NCBI RefSeq assembly: GCF_026342015.1
Contig: NZ_JAPENL010000002.1
Location: forward strand, 1,121,001-1,185,000
From: Micromonospora lupini
GTDB taxonomy: Bacteria > Actinomycetota > Actinomycetes > Mycobacteriales > Micromonosporaceae
DNA: 64,000 nt
Reading direction: 5' to 3'
Made by a program: the position numbers and the translations under genes. Below the pieces are notes generated by a model. It was not told the origin of the DNA. It ran no database searches and worked only from the letters and a program-made list of their open reading frames with translations. This document shows, in pieces, positions 46,751 to 56,161 of this stretch. Every line of letters begins with the position of its first letter. The first letter of the stretch is position 1.

Positions 46751-46780
46751 CGGGTCTCCCCATCGTGCCGGGGAGACCCG
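46751..46780 (+). terminator. Hairpin terminator after trpS
   Basis: CGGGTCTCCCC (46751-46761) pairs with GGGGAGACCCG (46770-46780) across an 8-nt loop. Confidence 0.7.
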
Positions 46781-46811
46781 GCGTGGCCTCCCGAGGGCGC
46801 AGAATGCCAGG

Positions 46812-48014
46812 ATGAGGATGATTCGTCCGGTCCCGGTGGATGTCGCGCACCGGACGACGATGTTCGAAATCTTCTTCGACCTGGTCTTCGTGTTCGCGCT
46901 CACCCGTGTCATCGCGTTCATGGCGCAGCCGCCGAGCGCGCTCACTCTGGCCCAGGGACTGCTCCTCCTCCTGCTGTTGATCTACTCCTGGGGCCCGTAC
47001 CTCTGGCTGGGGAACCTGGTCCGCGCGGACGTCGGCCCGGTCCGCGCGGCCACGCTGCTGGCGATGGCCGCGATATTCGTGGCCGCTCTGGTGCTGCCGG
47101 ACGCCTGGCGGCAGGGTCCGGGGCTCTTCGACCCGCCGCTCACCCTCGCGTTTGCCTACCTGGTCACCCGGGCGGTGCAGCTCGTGGTGCTCCTCTGGGC
47201 GAGCGCCGACGATCCGCCGCTGCGCTCGACCCTGCGGTTCTTCGTCGTGCCGGTCACCGCGGCCTGGCTTCCGCTCGTCGTCGGCGCGCTGCTCGGGGGC
47301 ATCGCCCAGACGGTGCTCTGGACTGTGGCGTTCCTGGTGGACATCGGTGGCTCCCGCGTCGCCTCCGCCTACCGCCCGTGGCCGCTGCGCAGCCTGGACC
47401 ACTTCACCGAACGGTTCGGGCTGGTGCTCATCATCGCGCTCGGCGAGGCGTTGATCGCCGCCGGCACCGGGCCGAGGACGATGGCACCGACCGGGGCCGG
47501 CCTGGTCGCGGCGCTGCTCGGGCTCGTCGTCACGGTATGCCTCTGGTGGCTCTACTTCGACAGGCTGGCGCCGGCCGCTCGGAATTCAGTGCTGCTGGTG
47601 CCGCCGGAGCGGCGGTCCCACGTGGCCGGCGACGCGTACGGCCTCGCGCACGCCCCTTTGATCATCGGCGCCATCTATGTCGCGCTCGGCATCGAGCAGG
47701 TGCTCGGCCAGCTCACCGAGGAGGCGTCGCACACCGCCCGGTTGAGCTGGCCCTCCGCCACCGCCCTCTGCGGGGGCGCCACCATCTACCTGCTCGGAAG
47801 GCTGGTCTTCCGCCGGCTCACCCTCCGTGCCGTACACCCGGGGCAGGGTATCGCCGCGCTGCTGCCGCTGCTCCTGCTGCCGGTCGGGCGATCACTGCCC
47901 GCGCTGGCCGAGTTGGCCCTGCTCACCCTGCTGCTGATCGCCGTAACCTGGTATGAGCGGCGGGTCGACAGCCGTGACGAGCCGGTCGAAACGGCGCGAT
48001 CGGCACGTCCCTGA
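46812..48014 (+). CDS. Low temperature requirement protein A (LtrA) family membrane protein
   Basis: This 400-residue protein has about twelve hydrophobic helices and the LtrA opening EIFFDLVFVFALTRV, followed by YSWGPYLWLGN and later HFTERFGLVLIIALGEALIA, which is the most conserved part of the family. LtrA proteins are of unknown biochemical function; the name comes from a Listeria cold-growth phenotype. The C-terminal tail is polar and short. It stands alone between terminators and the YCII/sigma pair. Confidence 0.9.
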   Translation: MRMIRPVPVDVAHRTTMFEIFFDLVFVFALTRVIAFMAQPPSALTLAQGLLLLLLLIYSWGPYLWLGNLVRADVGPVRAATLLAMAAIFVAALVLPDAWRQGPGLFDPPLTLAFAYLVTRAVQLVVLLWASADDPPLRSTLRFFVVPVTAAWLPLVVGALLGGIAQTVLWTVAFLVDIGGSRVASAYRPWPLRSLDHFTERFGLVLIIALGEALIAAGTGPRTMAPTGAGLVAALLGLVVTVCLWWLYFDRLAPAARNSVLLVPPERRSHVAGDAYGLAHAPLIIGAIYVALGIEQVLGQLTEEASHTARLSWPSATALCGGATIYLLGRLVFRRLTLRAVHPGQGIAALLPLLLLPVGRSLPALAELALLTLLLIAVTWYERRVDSRDEPVETARSARP

Positions 48015-48109
48015 ACCTCGGAAAAGTTCCGGCCGCCGTGTCGACATCCCCGCCTCCCGTTCGTCGTCATGCTGTACGGCGACCCCGCCGCACCGAGAGG
48101 AGTCGACAC

Positions 48110-48463
48110 ATGAAGTACATGCTGCTGTTCATGAGCCCCGCGAACGACGGCGAGGCCGGCAACGGGTGCACCTTCGAGGACTGGGTCCGCTACGACCGGG
48201 AGATGAAGGACGCCGGGATCTGGGTCTCCGGGCACCCCTTGCAGGACCTGACCACCTGTACGACGGTGCAGGTGGGCCCGGACGGCGAACGCACGATCAC
48301 CGACGGGCCGTTCGCCGAGACCCGCGAGGTGCTCGGCGGGTACGACATCATCGACGTGCCGAACCTCGACGTCGCGCTGGAGTGGGCGGCCCGCAGCCCG
48401 GGCGCCGTCGCCAGCGGGTCGGTGCAGGTACGCCCGGTCGCCGAGATCGAGGTCGAGGTCTGA
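48110..48463 (+). CDS. YCII/DGPF-domain protein
   Basis: This 117-residue protein from ATG 48110 (GAGAGGAG upstream) has the pattern KYMLLFM, RYDREMKDAGIW and TDGPFAETREVLGGYDIIDV with the DGPF signature. Such proteins are regularly paired with ECF42-type sigma factors, and the sigma gene follows here after 2 bp of spacing. The role is unknown; a regulatory or ligand-sensing link to the sigma factor is inferred from this conserved pairing. Confidence 0.92.
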   Translation: MKYMLLFMSPANDGEAGNGCTFEDWVRYDREMKDAGIWVSGHPLQDLTTCTTVQVGPDGERTITDGPFAETREVLGGYDIIDVPNLDVALEWAARSPGAVASGSVQVRPVAEIEVEV

Positions 48464-48465
48464 CC

Positions 48466-49716
48466 GTGGCGGGCGCGGAGGCGACAGCCGGCGTGGAGGC
48501 GGTGTTCCGGGAGGAGCACGGCCGGCTGCTCGCCTCGCTCGTACACCGCTTCGGTGACCTCGACCTGGCCGAGGAGGTCGCCTCCGAGGCGATCGAGGCG
48601 GCGCTTGTGCACTGGCCCGTCGACGGCGTCCCGAGCCGGCCCGGCGCCTGGCTGCTCACCACGGCCCGCCGCCGCGCCGTCGACCGTCTGCGCCGCGACC
48701 GGGTGCTGGCGACCCGGCTGGCCGTACTCCAGGCGGAGGCCGAGCGGGCCGACCCCGCGCCGCCCGCCGACGCGGACCGGGACCTGCCCGACGACCGGTT
48801 GGCGCTCTTCTTCACCTGCGCCCACCCGGCCCTGCCCGCGCAGGACCGCGGGGCGCTCACCCTGCGCTTCCTCGCCGGGCTCACCACGGCGGAGGTCGCG
48901 CGGGCCTTCCTGGTGCCGCACGCGACAATGGCCCAGCGGCTCGTCCGGGCCAAGCGGAAGATCCGTGACGCCCGCATCCCGTTCCGGGTGCCCGGCGCGG
49001 ACGAACTGCCCGGGCGGCTGCCCACGGTGCTCCAGGCCGTCTACTCGGTCTTCACCGAGGGGTACGCCGCCAGCTCCGGCCCCGATCTCCAGCGCACGGA
49101 CCTCGCCGAGGAGGCCATCCGGCTGGCCCGGATCCTGCGCCGGCTGCTGCCCGGCGAGCGGGAGGTAGCCGGCCTGCTGGGGCTGCTGCTGCTGGTCCAT
49201 GCGCGGCGTGCCGCCCGGACCGGGCCGGACGGCGCGGTGGTCCTCCTCGACGACCAGGACCGCGCGCTGTGGGACCACGCGATGATCGACGAGGGACGCA
49301 CCCTGGTGCTTGTCGCGTTGACCGGCCCGACGCCCGGGCCGTACGGCGTGCAGGCCGCCATCGCCGCCCTGCACGACGAGGCCGCCGACGTGGCCAGCAC
49401 CGACTGGCCCCAGGTGGTGGCGCTCTACGACGTGCTGCTCGACATGGTCCCGTCACCTGTCGTGGCGCTCAACCGTGCCGCCGCGGTGGCCATGCGGGAC
49501 GGGCCGGACGCCGGGCTCGCCCTGCTGGACGGGTTGGCCGACGATCCACGTCTGCGCGGCTATCACCTTTACCCTGCGACCAGGGCGGACCTGCTGCGTC
49601 GGCTGGGCCGCCCGGACGAGGCCGCGGCGGCGTACCGGGAGGCGTTGGCGCTTGTCGGCACCGAGCCGGAACGGGCGCACCTGCTGCGCCGGTTGGCATC
49701 GGTCAGCGAGGACTGA
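48466..49716 (+). CDS. ECF42-like RNA polymerase sigma factor with long C-terminal helical domain
   Basis: This 416-residue protein contains a sigma-70 region 2 (HRFGDLDLAEEVASEAIEAAL, PGAWLLTTARRRAVDRLRRD), region 4 (LTLRFLAGLTTAEVARAFLV followed by MAQRLVRAKRKI) and a long C-terminal DUF6596/TPR-like region (ALHDEAADVASTDWPQVVAL, and PDEAAAAYREALALV). The length and the upstream DGPF gene are hallmarks of ECF42. No anti-sigma gene is visible; this group appears to be controlled by its own C-terminal extension. GTG start. Confidence 0.92.
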   Translation: MAGAEATAGVEAVFREEHGRLLASLVHRFGDLDLAEEVASEAIEAALVHWPVDGVPSRPGAWLLTTARRRAVDRLRRDRVLATRLAVLQAEAERADPAPPADADRDLPDDRLALFFTCAHPALPAQDRGALTLRFLAGLTTAEVARAFLVPHATMAQRLVRAKRKIRDARIPFRVPGADELPGRLPTVLQAVYSVFTEGYAASSGPDLQRTDLAEEAIRLARILRRLLPGEREVAGLLGLLLLVHARRAARTGPDGAVVLLDDQDRALWDHAMIDEGRTLVLVALTGPTPGPYGVQAAIAALHDEAADVASTDWPQVVALYDVLLDMVPSPVVALNRAAAVAMRDGPDAGLALLDGLADDPRLRGYHLYPATRADLLRRLGRPDEAAAAYREALALVGTEPERAHLLRRLASVSED

Positions 49717-49742
49717 GCGGATACCCGCTGTACCCTTCCCCG

Positions 49743-50333
49743 ATGACTCTGCCTCTGCCGCCCGGTGAGTTCGCCGCGTACCTGTTCGACTGCGACGGCA
49801 CAATCGTCGACTCGATGCCGCTGCACTATGTGGCGTGGCAGCGGGCGCTCGACGAGTGGGGCTGCGAGTTCCCGGAGGACCTCTTCTACGCCTGGGGTGG
49901 CCGGCCGACCGCCGACATCATCGTCGCGCTGAACGAGCGGAACGGTCTGGCGATGCCTGTGGCGACAGTCGTCGAGAACCGCGAGCGCATCTTCGAAGAG
50001 TTGCTGCCGCAGGTCACCGCCGTGCCCGAGGTGGTGGCGCACATCCACGACGCGCACCGCCGGGTGCCGTTCGCCGTCGTCTCCGGCAGCACCCGGGCCA
50101 CGGTCACCGCCTCCCTCGACGCGCTCGATCTGCTGGACCGCTTCGACGTGCTGGTCTGCGCCGAGGACTACACGCGCGCCAAGCCCGACCCGGAGGCGTT
50201 CCTGCTCGCGGCGCGGCAGCTCGGCGTGCCCCCGGGCGCCTGCCTGGTCTTCGAGGACACCGACCTGGGCATCCAGGCCGCGACGGCGGCCGGCATGGCG
50301 TCGGTACGCGTGCCGCAGCAGCGCGTCGGCTGA
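49743..50333 (+). CDS. HAD-superfamily hydrolase (beta-phosphoglucomutase-like)
   Basis: This 196-residue enzyme has HAD motif I FDCDGTIVDS (nucleophile Asp16, acid/base Asp18), motif II VVSGSTR, motif III Lys in YTRAKPDPEAFLLAA and motif IV VFEDTDLGIQAATAAGM. A helical cap lies between residues about 25 and 85. The pattern fits the beta-phosphoglucomutase/sugar phosphatase subgroup. It most likely dephosphorylates a small sugar phosphate. Confidence 0.92.
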   Translation: MTLPLPPGEFAAYLFDCDGTIVDSMPLHYVAWQRALDEWGCEFPEDLFYAWGGRPTADIIVALNERNGLAMPVATVVENRERIFEELLPQVTAVPEVVAHIHDAHRRVPFAVVSGSTRATVTASLDALDLLDRFDVLVCAEDYTRAKPDPEAFLLAARQLGVPPGACLVFEDTDLGIQAATAAGMASVRVPQQRVG

Positions 50334-50337
50334 CGCC

Positions 50338-51309
50338 TCAGGCGATCGTCAGCAGCAGCTTGCCCAGGTAGGAGGTCTCCAGGCGCTTGTGCGCCTGGTG
50401 CACCTTGCCCAGCGGGAACGTCTCGGCGACGTGCACCACGAACGGCCCGGCCTCGATGAGCTCGTTGAGGCGCTGCAACTGTTGACGGTTGGACACACCG
50501 TCGTACGCCCGGACCGACACACCGGACCGTTCGCGCGGTTCCGGCCGCACCCCGTTGGCGTACGCCACGACCGCGCCGTCGGAAAGCGTCTCGCTGAGCC
50601 GGTCAAGCGTCTTGCCGCCGGCCATCGCCAGCATGCCGCCCACCCCTCCCGGTGCGGCGTCCCGGATCGTCGCGAGCACCTCGGCGGGATCGGCGTGCCC
50701 GTCGAGAGACACGTCGGCGCCGAGGCGGGTCACCAGCGCGACCCCGTCCCGACCGGAGGCCACCGCGATCACGTTGAGGCCCTGCCGCTTGGCCAACTGC
50801 ACGGCCAGGTGGCCCTGCCCGCCGCTCGCACCGAAGATCAACAGCCAGGCGCCGGCCGGCAGGCTGAGGGTGTCCAGCCCGGCCAGCGCTGTCAGCGCGT
50901 CGGTGGACAGGGCGCCGGCGTGCTCGGCAGGCACACCGTCGGGCAGCTTCGCGGCGTAGTCGGCCTTGACTGCCGCGTACTCGGCGTAGAAGCCACCCTT
51001 CGGTCGGGTGGTGGCCGAGACGTAGACCAGGTCGCCCACCGCGAGGTCGGTCACCTGGCTGCCGGCCGCGATGACGGTTCCGGCGCCGTCCGAGCCGGGC
51101 ACGATCGGAAACTCGGTGCCCTCGGGCACCAGCACGCCCTGCCGCTCGTACACGTCCCACACCCCGACGCCGGCGCTCAGGACCCTGATCAGCACCTCGT
51201 CGTCGGCGGCCTCCGGCACCGGAAGTTTCCGCAGGGTGATCACCTCCGGCCCGCCGAACTCGTCCAGGGCCGCAGCCTGCATCCGCTCGGGCACGTCCGC
51301 GTCAACCAT
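50338..51309 (-). CDS. Zinc-independent MDR oxidoreductase (quinone oxidoreductase-like)
   Basis: This 323-residue medium-chain dehydrogenase has an N-terminal GroES-like domain (MQAAALDEFGGPEVITLR; VLSAGVGVWDVYERQG; PIVPGSDGAGTV) and a Rossmann domain with GASGGQGHLAVQLAK near 160-174. The structural and catalytic zinc Cys residues of alcohol dehydrogenases are absent. It probably reduces enones or quinones with NADPH. It converges on the HAD gene with only 4 bp between stops. Confidence 0.9.
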   Translation of the reverse strand: MVDADVPERMQAAALDEFGGPEVITLRKLPVPEAADDEVLIRVLSAGVGVWDVYERQGVLVPEGTEFPIVPGSDGAGTVIAAGSQVTDLAVGDLVYVSATTRPKGGFYAEYAAVKADYAAKLPDGVPAEHAGALSTDALTALAGLDTLSLPAGAWLLIFGASGGQGHLAVQLAKRQGLNVIAVASGRDGVALVTRLGADVSLDGHADPAEVLATIRDAAPGGVGGMLAMAGGKTLDRLSETLSDGAVVAYANGVRPEPRERSGVSVRAYDGVSNRQQLQRLNELIEAGPFVVHVAETFPLGKVHQAHKRLETSYLGKLLLTIA

Positions 51310-51484
51310 GTGGGCTTCCTCTCCGGGCCGGCGTCACCGTCGCAGCATGCCGGGTCGGCGGCGGGCCCGACCCGGTGCCGAGTGCCGTTCACCCACAAGG
51401 GCGACCGTGCGGTCTCGGGTCGCCGTCGACCTGATCCGACGCGCGGTCCCGGCCGCCGGACGCGGCGGCGCTGAGAAGAGGCGC

Positions 51485-52552
51485 TCAGGACGTCTTGGGC
51501 TCCCGGCCACCGAGGGCCTGCGCGACCGCGTCGCGCACCCGGGCATCCTCGCGCGAGCGGCGCTGTGCCCGGCTGCGGCGGCGGTACAGGTACGCCCCGA
51601 CGACCGCGGCGATCAGCACGACGAGTGCCAGGACGACCATCCACGGCAGGGCCCAGCCGTGTGCCGTGACCTCGACCGGCTTGAGCGAGGTGGTGGAGCC
51701 CGACGCGTCGGTGAGCAACGGGGTGACGGTGGCGGTCGCCGCGAGCCGGACGGCGGGAGCGACACCGCGTACGGGCACCGACACGTCCCAGCTCTCGCCG
51801 GGAAGCAGTTGCGGCGGCGCGGCGATGTCACCGGCCCGGGCGCGCAGCACACCGAACGGACCCGAGACCGAGACTGCCTGCTTCCCGGACAGGGCGGCGT
51901 TGCCGGTGTTGTGGATCGTGTAGGAGACCGTGGCGTCACCCTTGCCGAACGGGTGGGACGACCCGTCGTACGTCACGTGGAGGTTCTCGACCGCGAGGTT
52001 CGGCTTCAGCTCGCCGCCGACCCGCAACGTGATCCGGATGCCGAGGCGGCGGTCCACGTTGATGCCCTCGGCCTGGTCGGCCTGCGTCAACGTGGTGAGG
52101 ATGCCGCCGACGTGGTCGCCGGGCGTGGCGTTGGCGGGAACGTTGATGGTGAAGGGGACCTGCGCGGCCTTTCCGGGCTGGACCACGACGCTGCCGGCGC
52201 CTGCCTTGACCCAGGCGCCGACCGCCACGGACTTCTTGTCCCTGGTGAGCAGGTCGAGCTGCCCGGCGTCGGTGGTGAAGCCGTCGGCGGCGTACACGGC
52301 CAGGGTCAGCGGCGCCGGGCCACGGTTGGCCACCACCATGGCGTCCTCGACCGCCCCACCGGGATTGACGTTGTAGCTGTAGCTGGACCTGGCTTCGCCG
52401 TAGCTGTTGGAGGCCGTCCGGACCGTCCAGGCGACGTTGCCGTCGGCCGCCCGGGCGGGGCCGGTGCCGACGCCGGCTGCCGCGACGACGGCGAGCAGGG
52501 ACAGCGCTGTGGTGCGGACGAGTGTCTTCCAGCGCGTGACGGACGGCTGCAT
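51485..52552 (-). CDS. DUF916 (WxL-associated) membrane-anchored surface protein
   Basis: This 355-residue protein has a signal peptide (TTALSLLAVVAAAGVGTGPARA) and a DUF916-type beta domain (ASNSYGEARSSYSYNVNPGG, AMVVANRGPAPLTLAVYAAD, FTINVPANATPGDHVGGILT). A second Ig-like domain (VSYTIHNTGNAALSGKQAVS) precedes a C-terminal transmembrane helix (PWMVVLALVVLIAAVVGAYL) with a basic cytoplasmic tail. In Firmicutes, such proteins tether WxL-domain proteins to peptidoglycan. It lies 92 bp downstream of the phosphatase that ends in a WxL-like domain, on the same strand, which suggests a matched anchor and cargo. Confidence 0.85.
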   Translation of the reverse strand: MQPSVTRWKTLVRTTALSLLAVVAAAGVGTGPARAADGNVAWTVRTASNSYGEARSSYSYNVNPGGAVEDAMVVANRGPAPLTLAVYAADGFTTDAGQLDLLTRDKKSVAVGAWVKAGAGSVVVQPGKAAQVPFTINVPANATPGDHVGGILTTLTQADQAEGINVDRRLGIRITLRVGGELKPNLAVENLHVTYDGSSHPFGKGDATVSYTIHNTGNAALSGKQAVSVSGPFGVLRARAGDIAAPPQLLPGESWDVSVPVRGVAPAVRLAATATVTPLLTDASGSTTSLKPVEVTAHGWALPWMVVLALVVLIAAVVGAYLYRRRSRAQRRSREDARVRDAVAQALGGREPKTS

Positions 52553-52644
52553 GTCGGATCCTTGAGGTGATCTTGGGAGTGGGCGAACCGGTGGCGGGGC
52601 AGACACCTGAAGGTGCCTACCCCGCCCGGTGGAACAGGTTCTTC

Positions 52645-54624
52645 TCAGCTGCTCAGCGCAGTGATCGTGAGGGTGGTGCGGTAGCTGCCCTTGGCGATGC
52701 TGTCCGGGATCTTCAGGTCCAGGTCGGCACCGAGCTTTGCGCCGCCCCGGGGGTGACCCTGAACGGCCGCGCCGAGCCCGCTGGAGGCCGAGAGGCCCTT
52801 GCCCTGGTCGTCGAGGGACGACAGGACGGCGGCGCCGGCCTGGGCGCCCGCGCCGGCGTCCAGGACGTACGGGGTCCAGCCCAGGTACGAGCCGGAGAAC
52901 GTCTTGTCGGCGTCGGAGAAGTCGCCGACGCTGGCCGAGATCGACCACGGGGCGAGCGAGCGGCGGCTGTCCGACACGAGGATCGGGTTGATCTTGCCGG
53001 TCGCCTCGAAGTAGGTGCCGTTGCGCTCCTGCGCCGTGCCCAGGTCGACCAGGCCGTTGTAGCCGTCGATCGTCCAGCCGAACTCGCCAGGCGCCGCGTT
53101 GGGAACGTTCACCTGGATGGCCTGGCCGTCACCGTGGTACGGGTGCACCGTGACCTTGTCGACGATCGAGCCGACCGGCTGACCCTCGGGCGTGTTGACG
53201 CAGGAGAGGCCGTTCTCGACCGCCGCGTTCGGGGCCGCGCAGGTGCCGCTGCGGACGTTCGCCAGCACCAGCTTGTCGCCGCGCACCTGCACCTTGACGT
53301 AGCTGCGGACGTGCTCCTGGTTCTGCACGGAGTTGTACCAGTACTTGTTCGGGTCCAGCGGGTCCGGTCCGTTGCCACGGATGCCAGTGCCGGTGTCGTC
53401 GGGCTTCTTGATGTCGTAGTACTTCGAGCCGGACGCCGAGTTGGCAGTCACGTAGATGACGCCACCCGGGCCGGGGTAGACCTCGGGCGCGCCCGGCTCC
53501 TCAGCCGGGTTCTCCTTCTGGCCGTTCTTGATCGAGTAGCTGCGGGAGTAGCTGTGGTCGTGGCCCTGGAGCACCATGTCGACGCCGAGGTTGGAGAAGG
53601 CAGTGGTGAAGTCTTCCCGCCGCTGCTTGTTGTCGGTGTCAGTCGCGTGGCTGGCCGGGGAGTAGATGGAGTGGTGGTAGACCAGCACCTTCCACTTGGC
53701 CTCGGAGCCGTGCTTCTTGATGACGTCGGTGACGTACGCGACGTGCGCCGCGTCGCCGCCGGCCGAGCCGTCCGCCGGGTTGGTGTAGCTGTTGCTGTTC
53801 AGGTCGATGAACAGCACGTCCTTGTGGATGAACCAGTAGTCGCCGCCGGACCGGGTCGCCTGGTCCCCGTTGTAGTACTGGGCCGAGCGGTCGGTGTTCG
53901 GGGTGAAGTGGTGCTGCTCGTAGGACTTGCCACCGACGTCGTGGTTGCCGATGGTGGCGACGAGGGGAATCTGACGCAGCTGGTCGGGGGCCAGGAACGA
54001 GGTCCACTGGCCCTCGTCGTTGGCGCTCTCCACGTGGTCACCGGCGGAGACCAGCAGCTCGGCATTCGGGTTGGCGCCGGTGGCGACCTTCAGGGTCTCC
54101 TCCCAGCCGGCCTGGTCCTTGAGCCGGTCACCGGAGGAGCCGATCTGCGGGTCACCGAAGAACAGGAAGTCGTAGTCGCCCTCGAAGTCCTGGGTCTTGA
54201 ACGCGTACGCGGGCGACCAGCTGCCCTCGGCGCCGACCCGGTACGAGTACGCGGTGTTCTCACGCAGGTTGCTGATGGTGGCGTGGCGGTTGAAGCCGGT
54301 CGTGGAGGTGTTCGCCGCGCCGACGGCGTCGAAGCTGACGGCGTCGGCCGGGAACTCGCCGTTGACGATCTCGGCGGTCGGGGCGAGCTGGATCTTCTGG
54401 GCGGTGTCGGCGGAGGAGTACCAGGACACGATGCGCTGGGTCTCGTTGGCGCCGACGCCGAGGACGATGCCGGACACCGTGGTGGGGTCGGCGGCGCTGG
54501 CGGCGGTCAGCAGACCGCTACCGAGGGCCGCGCCCACTCCCAGGAATCCGGCTACGACCCCGGCGACTACGCGCCGCCGCACGAGCCCGGGGGCCCGTGT
54601 CGAGGTGCTCAATGTCATCGACAT
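52645..54624 (-). CDS. Secreted purple-acid-phosphatase-like metallophosphoesterase with WxL-like tail
   Basis: The 659-residue protein from ATG 54624 (AAGGGA upstream) has a twin-Arg signal (VRRRVVAGVVAGFLGVGAAL). A fibronectin-III-like N-terminal domain (about 47-145) is followed by a calcineurin-type phosphoesterase with GDPQ (157-160), GDH (195-197), GNHD (226-229), HH (317-318) and GHDHSYSR (354-361), a full metal-ligand set. After about residue 470 come beta domains. The last 110 residues (ISASVGDFSDADKTFSGSYL, GWTPYVL, YRTTLTITALSS) look like a WxL-like surface domain. It probably releases phosphate from organic esters outside the cell and may be held at the wall by the adjacent DUF916 protein. 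Confidence 0.87.
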   Translation of the reverse strand: MSMTLSTSTRAPGLVRRRVVAGVVAGFLGVGAALGSGLLTAASAADPTTVSGIVLGVGANETQRIVSWYSSADTAQKIQLAPTAEIVNGEFPADAVSFDAVGAANTSTTGFNRHATISNLRENTAYSYRVGAEGSWSPAYAFKTQDFEGDYDFLFFGDPQIGSSGDRLKDQAGWEETLKVATGANPNAELLVSAGDHVESANDEGQWTSFLAPDQLRQIPLVATIGNHDVGGKSYEQHHFTPNTDRSAQYYNGDQATRSGGDYWFIHKDVLFIDLNSNSYTNPADGSAGGDAAHVAYVTDVIKKHGSEAKWKVLVYHHSIYSPASHATDTDNKQRREDFTTAFSNLGVDMVLQGHDHSYSRSYSIKNGQKENPAEEPGAPEVYPGPGGVIYVTANSASGSKYYDIKKPDDTGTGIRGNGPDPLDPNKYWYNSVQNQEHVRSYVKVQVRGDKLVLANVRSGTCAAPNAAVENGLSCVNTPEGQPVGSIVDKVTVHPYHGDGQAIQVNVPNAAPGEFGWTIDGYNGLVDLGTAQERNGTYFEATGKINPILVSDSRRSLAPWSISASVGDFSDADKTFSGSYLGWTPYVLDAGAGAQAGAAVLSSLDDQGKGLSASSGLGAAVQGHPRGGAKLGADLDLKIPDSIAKGSYRTTLTITALSS

Positions 54625-54762
54625 TGTTCCCTTTTCGAATAGAGAAATGGATTGTTCTTCACCCGACACCGGGGGAAGCAGATCAAAACTTTCGTCGGGC
54701 GATGAACCCGCCATGAACGTGATCTTGCGAATGGCTGCACTTCACGAAGTGGTTAGCCGTAC

Positions 54763-55980
54763 TCAGGATCCGGTGACGCGCTGAACAAACCAGATCAGCC
54801 CCATGATGGACACTGCCGCCGAAACAGCGCCGGTCACCCAGAGGCCCGCTTTCGGCGCACGACGGCGCAGCACGAAGAGCAACGGGAAGACAGCGGCGAT
54901 AATCGTCAACTGGACGACCTCGATACCGACGTTGAACACCAGCAGCGACCACAGCAGGGTCCACGACCACGCCTCGTCGATGCCCAGCGCGCCCGCGAAG
55001 CCCAACCCGTGCACGAGGCCGAAACAGAAGACGACCCCGAGGCGGATCCAGCCCCGGCGGTCCAGGCTGAAGTGACCGCGCCCGGCCGTCTCCAGATCGC
55101 CTGCGTGGTCACCGCGCCGCCAGATCCCCCACAGGTGCCAGCCGGCCACGATGGCGATCGACAGCGCGATGACCGGCTCCACGATCCGCGCCGGCACCTC
55201 GACCAGGCCGAGGGCTGCCAGCAGGAACGTCACCGAGTGCGCCAGGGTGAAGCTGGTGGCCGCGAGCACGATCTCCCGCAGCCGCCGCGACCCGGCGATG
55301 AGCGCCAGCAGGAACAGGATGTGGTCGATGCCGGACAGCAGATGCTCGGCGCCCAGCAGGAAGAACTCACCGAACCGTTGGTAGGCGGTCTGGGCCGTCG
55401 AGAAGGACGGGTTGGCGGCGTCCAGGGCGGCGCTGCCGGACCGGCCGTCGATCTCGTAGGTGACGATCGTCTTGGTGCCCTTGACGTACGCCTCGTCGTC
55501 CGGGAAGAGGCCGCTGCGCACCTCGTGCTCGTCGACCCGCTCGGCGCAGGTCCAGTCCAGCAGCAGGTACGCGTACGGCACCCCCTCGCGCGCGCCGATC
55601 GTGGCGTCGCGCACCTGGGTCGGCTGACAGGCCGCGCCTCGCGCGGTCACCGAGAGGCGATCGGTGACATAGCGCAGCACCGTCGGGGCGTGCGCCTTCA
55701 GCGCCGCGGCCTGCGCCGCGGAGTCGCCCGCCTCGAACGCGGCGGTTCCCACCCGGAAGAGCGGATCGTCGTCACCGGAATCGGCGGCCGACACGATCAG
55801 CAGGTCGTATTCGAGCTCCACCTCGGAGCGAATGTGACCCTCGTCTCCGGCGGTAATTTTCGCGTACACGGTCGATGAGAAGCCGTGCGCGAAGGCCGTT
55901 CCGCCGCCGAGGAACGGAAGCACCGTCGCGGCAAATACGACAACGGCGACGACAACGGTACGGCGAATGTGCCTCAGCAT
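54763..55980 (-). CDS. HupE/UreJ_2-family membrane protein
   Basis: This 405-residue protein from ATG 55980 (GAGGGAG upstream) has a signal sequence ending TAFAHGF and an extracytoplasmic domain of about 190 residues. Six to seven helices follow with the HupE/UreJ_2 motifs GAEHLLSGIDHILFLLALI, ATSFTLAHSVTFLLAALG, and CFGLVHGLGFAGAL. His residues within helices may bind a metal such as nickel or cobalt, as in related transporters, but this is unproven. It is divergent from the lipoprotein at 56162. Confidence 0.85.
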   Translation of the reverse strand: MLRHIRRTVVVAVVVFAATVLPFLGGGTAFAHGFSSTVYAKITAGDEGHIRSEVELEYDLLIVSAADSGDDDPLFRVGTAAFEAGDSAAQAAALKAHAPTVLRYVTDRLSVTARGAACQPTQVRDATIGAREGVPYAYLLLDWTCAERVDEHEVRSGLFPDDEAYVKGTKTIVTYEIDGRSGSAALDAANPSFSTAQTAYQRFGEFFLLGAEHLLSGIDHILFLLALIAGSRRLREIVLAATSFTLAHSVTFLLAALGLVEVPARIVEPVIALSIAIVAGWHLWGIWRRGDHAGDLETAGRGHFSLDRRGWIRLGVVFCFGLVHGLGFAGALGIDEAWSWTLLWSLLVFNVGIEVVQLTIIAAVFPLLFVLRRRAPKAGLWVTGAVSAAVSIMGLIWFVQRVTGS

Positions 55981-56161
55981 GCGGCTCCCTCGGTTGGCCA
56001 GTGCACGCTGCACCTCGTGGGTGAACACCAACCCGCCCACCGACGAACCGATGGCGAACAAACACCCGGGCCGACCGTCCACGGATTGTCGGCCGTCCGA
56101 TCTGGGATAGGAATACGAGGCGTACGCGCACTTCCCGCCACCATTCGAAAGGACGACCACC

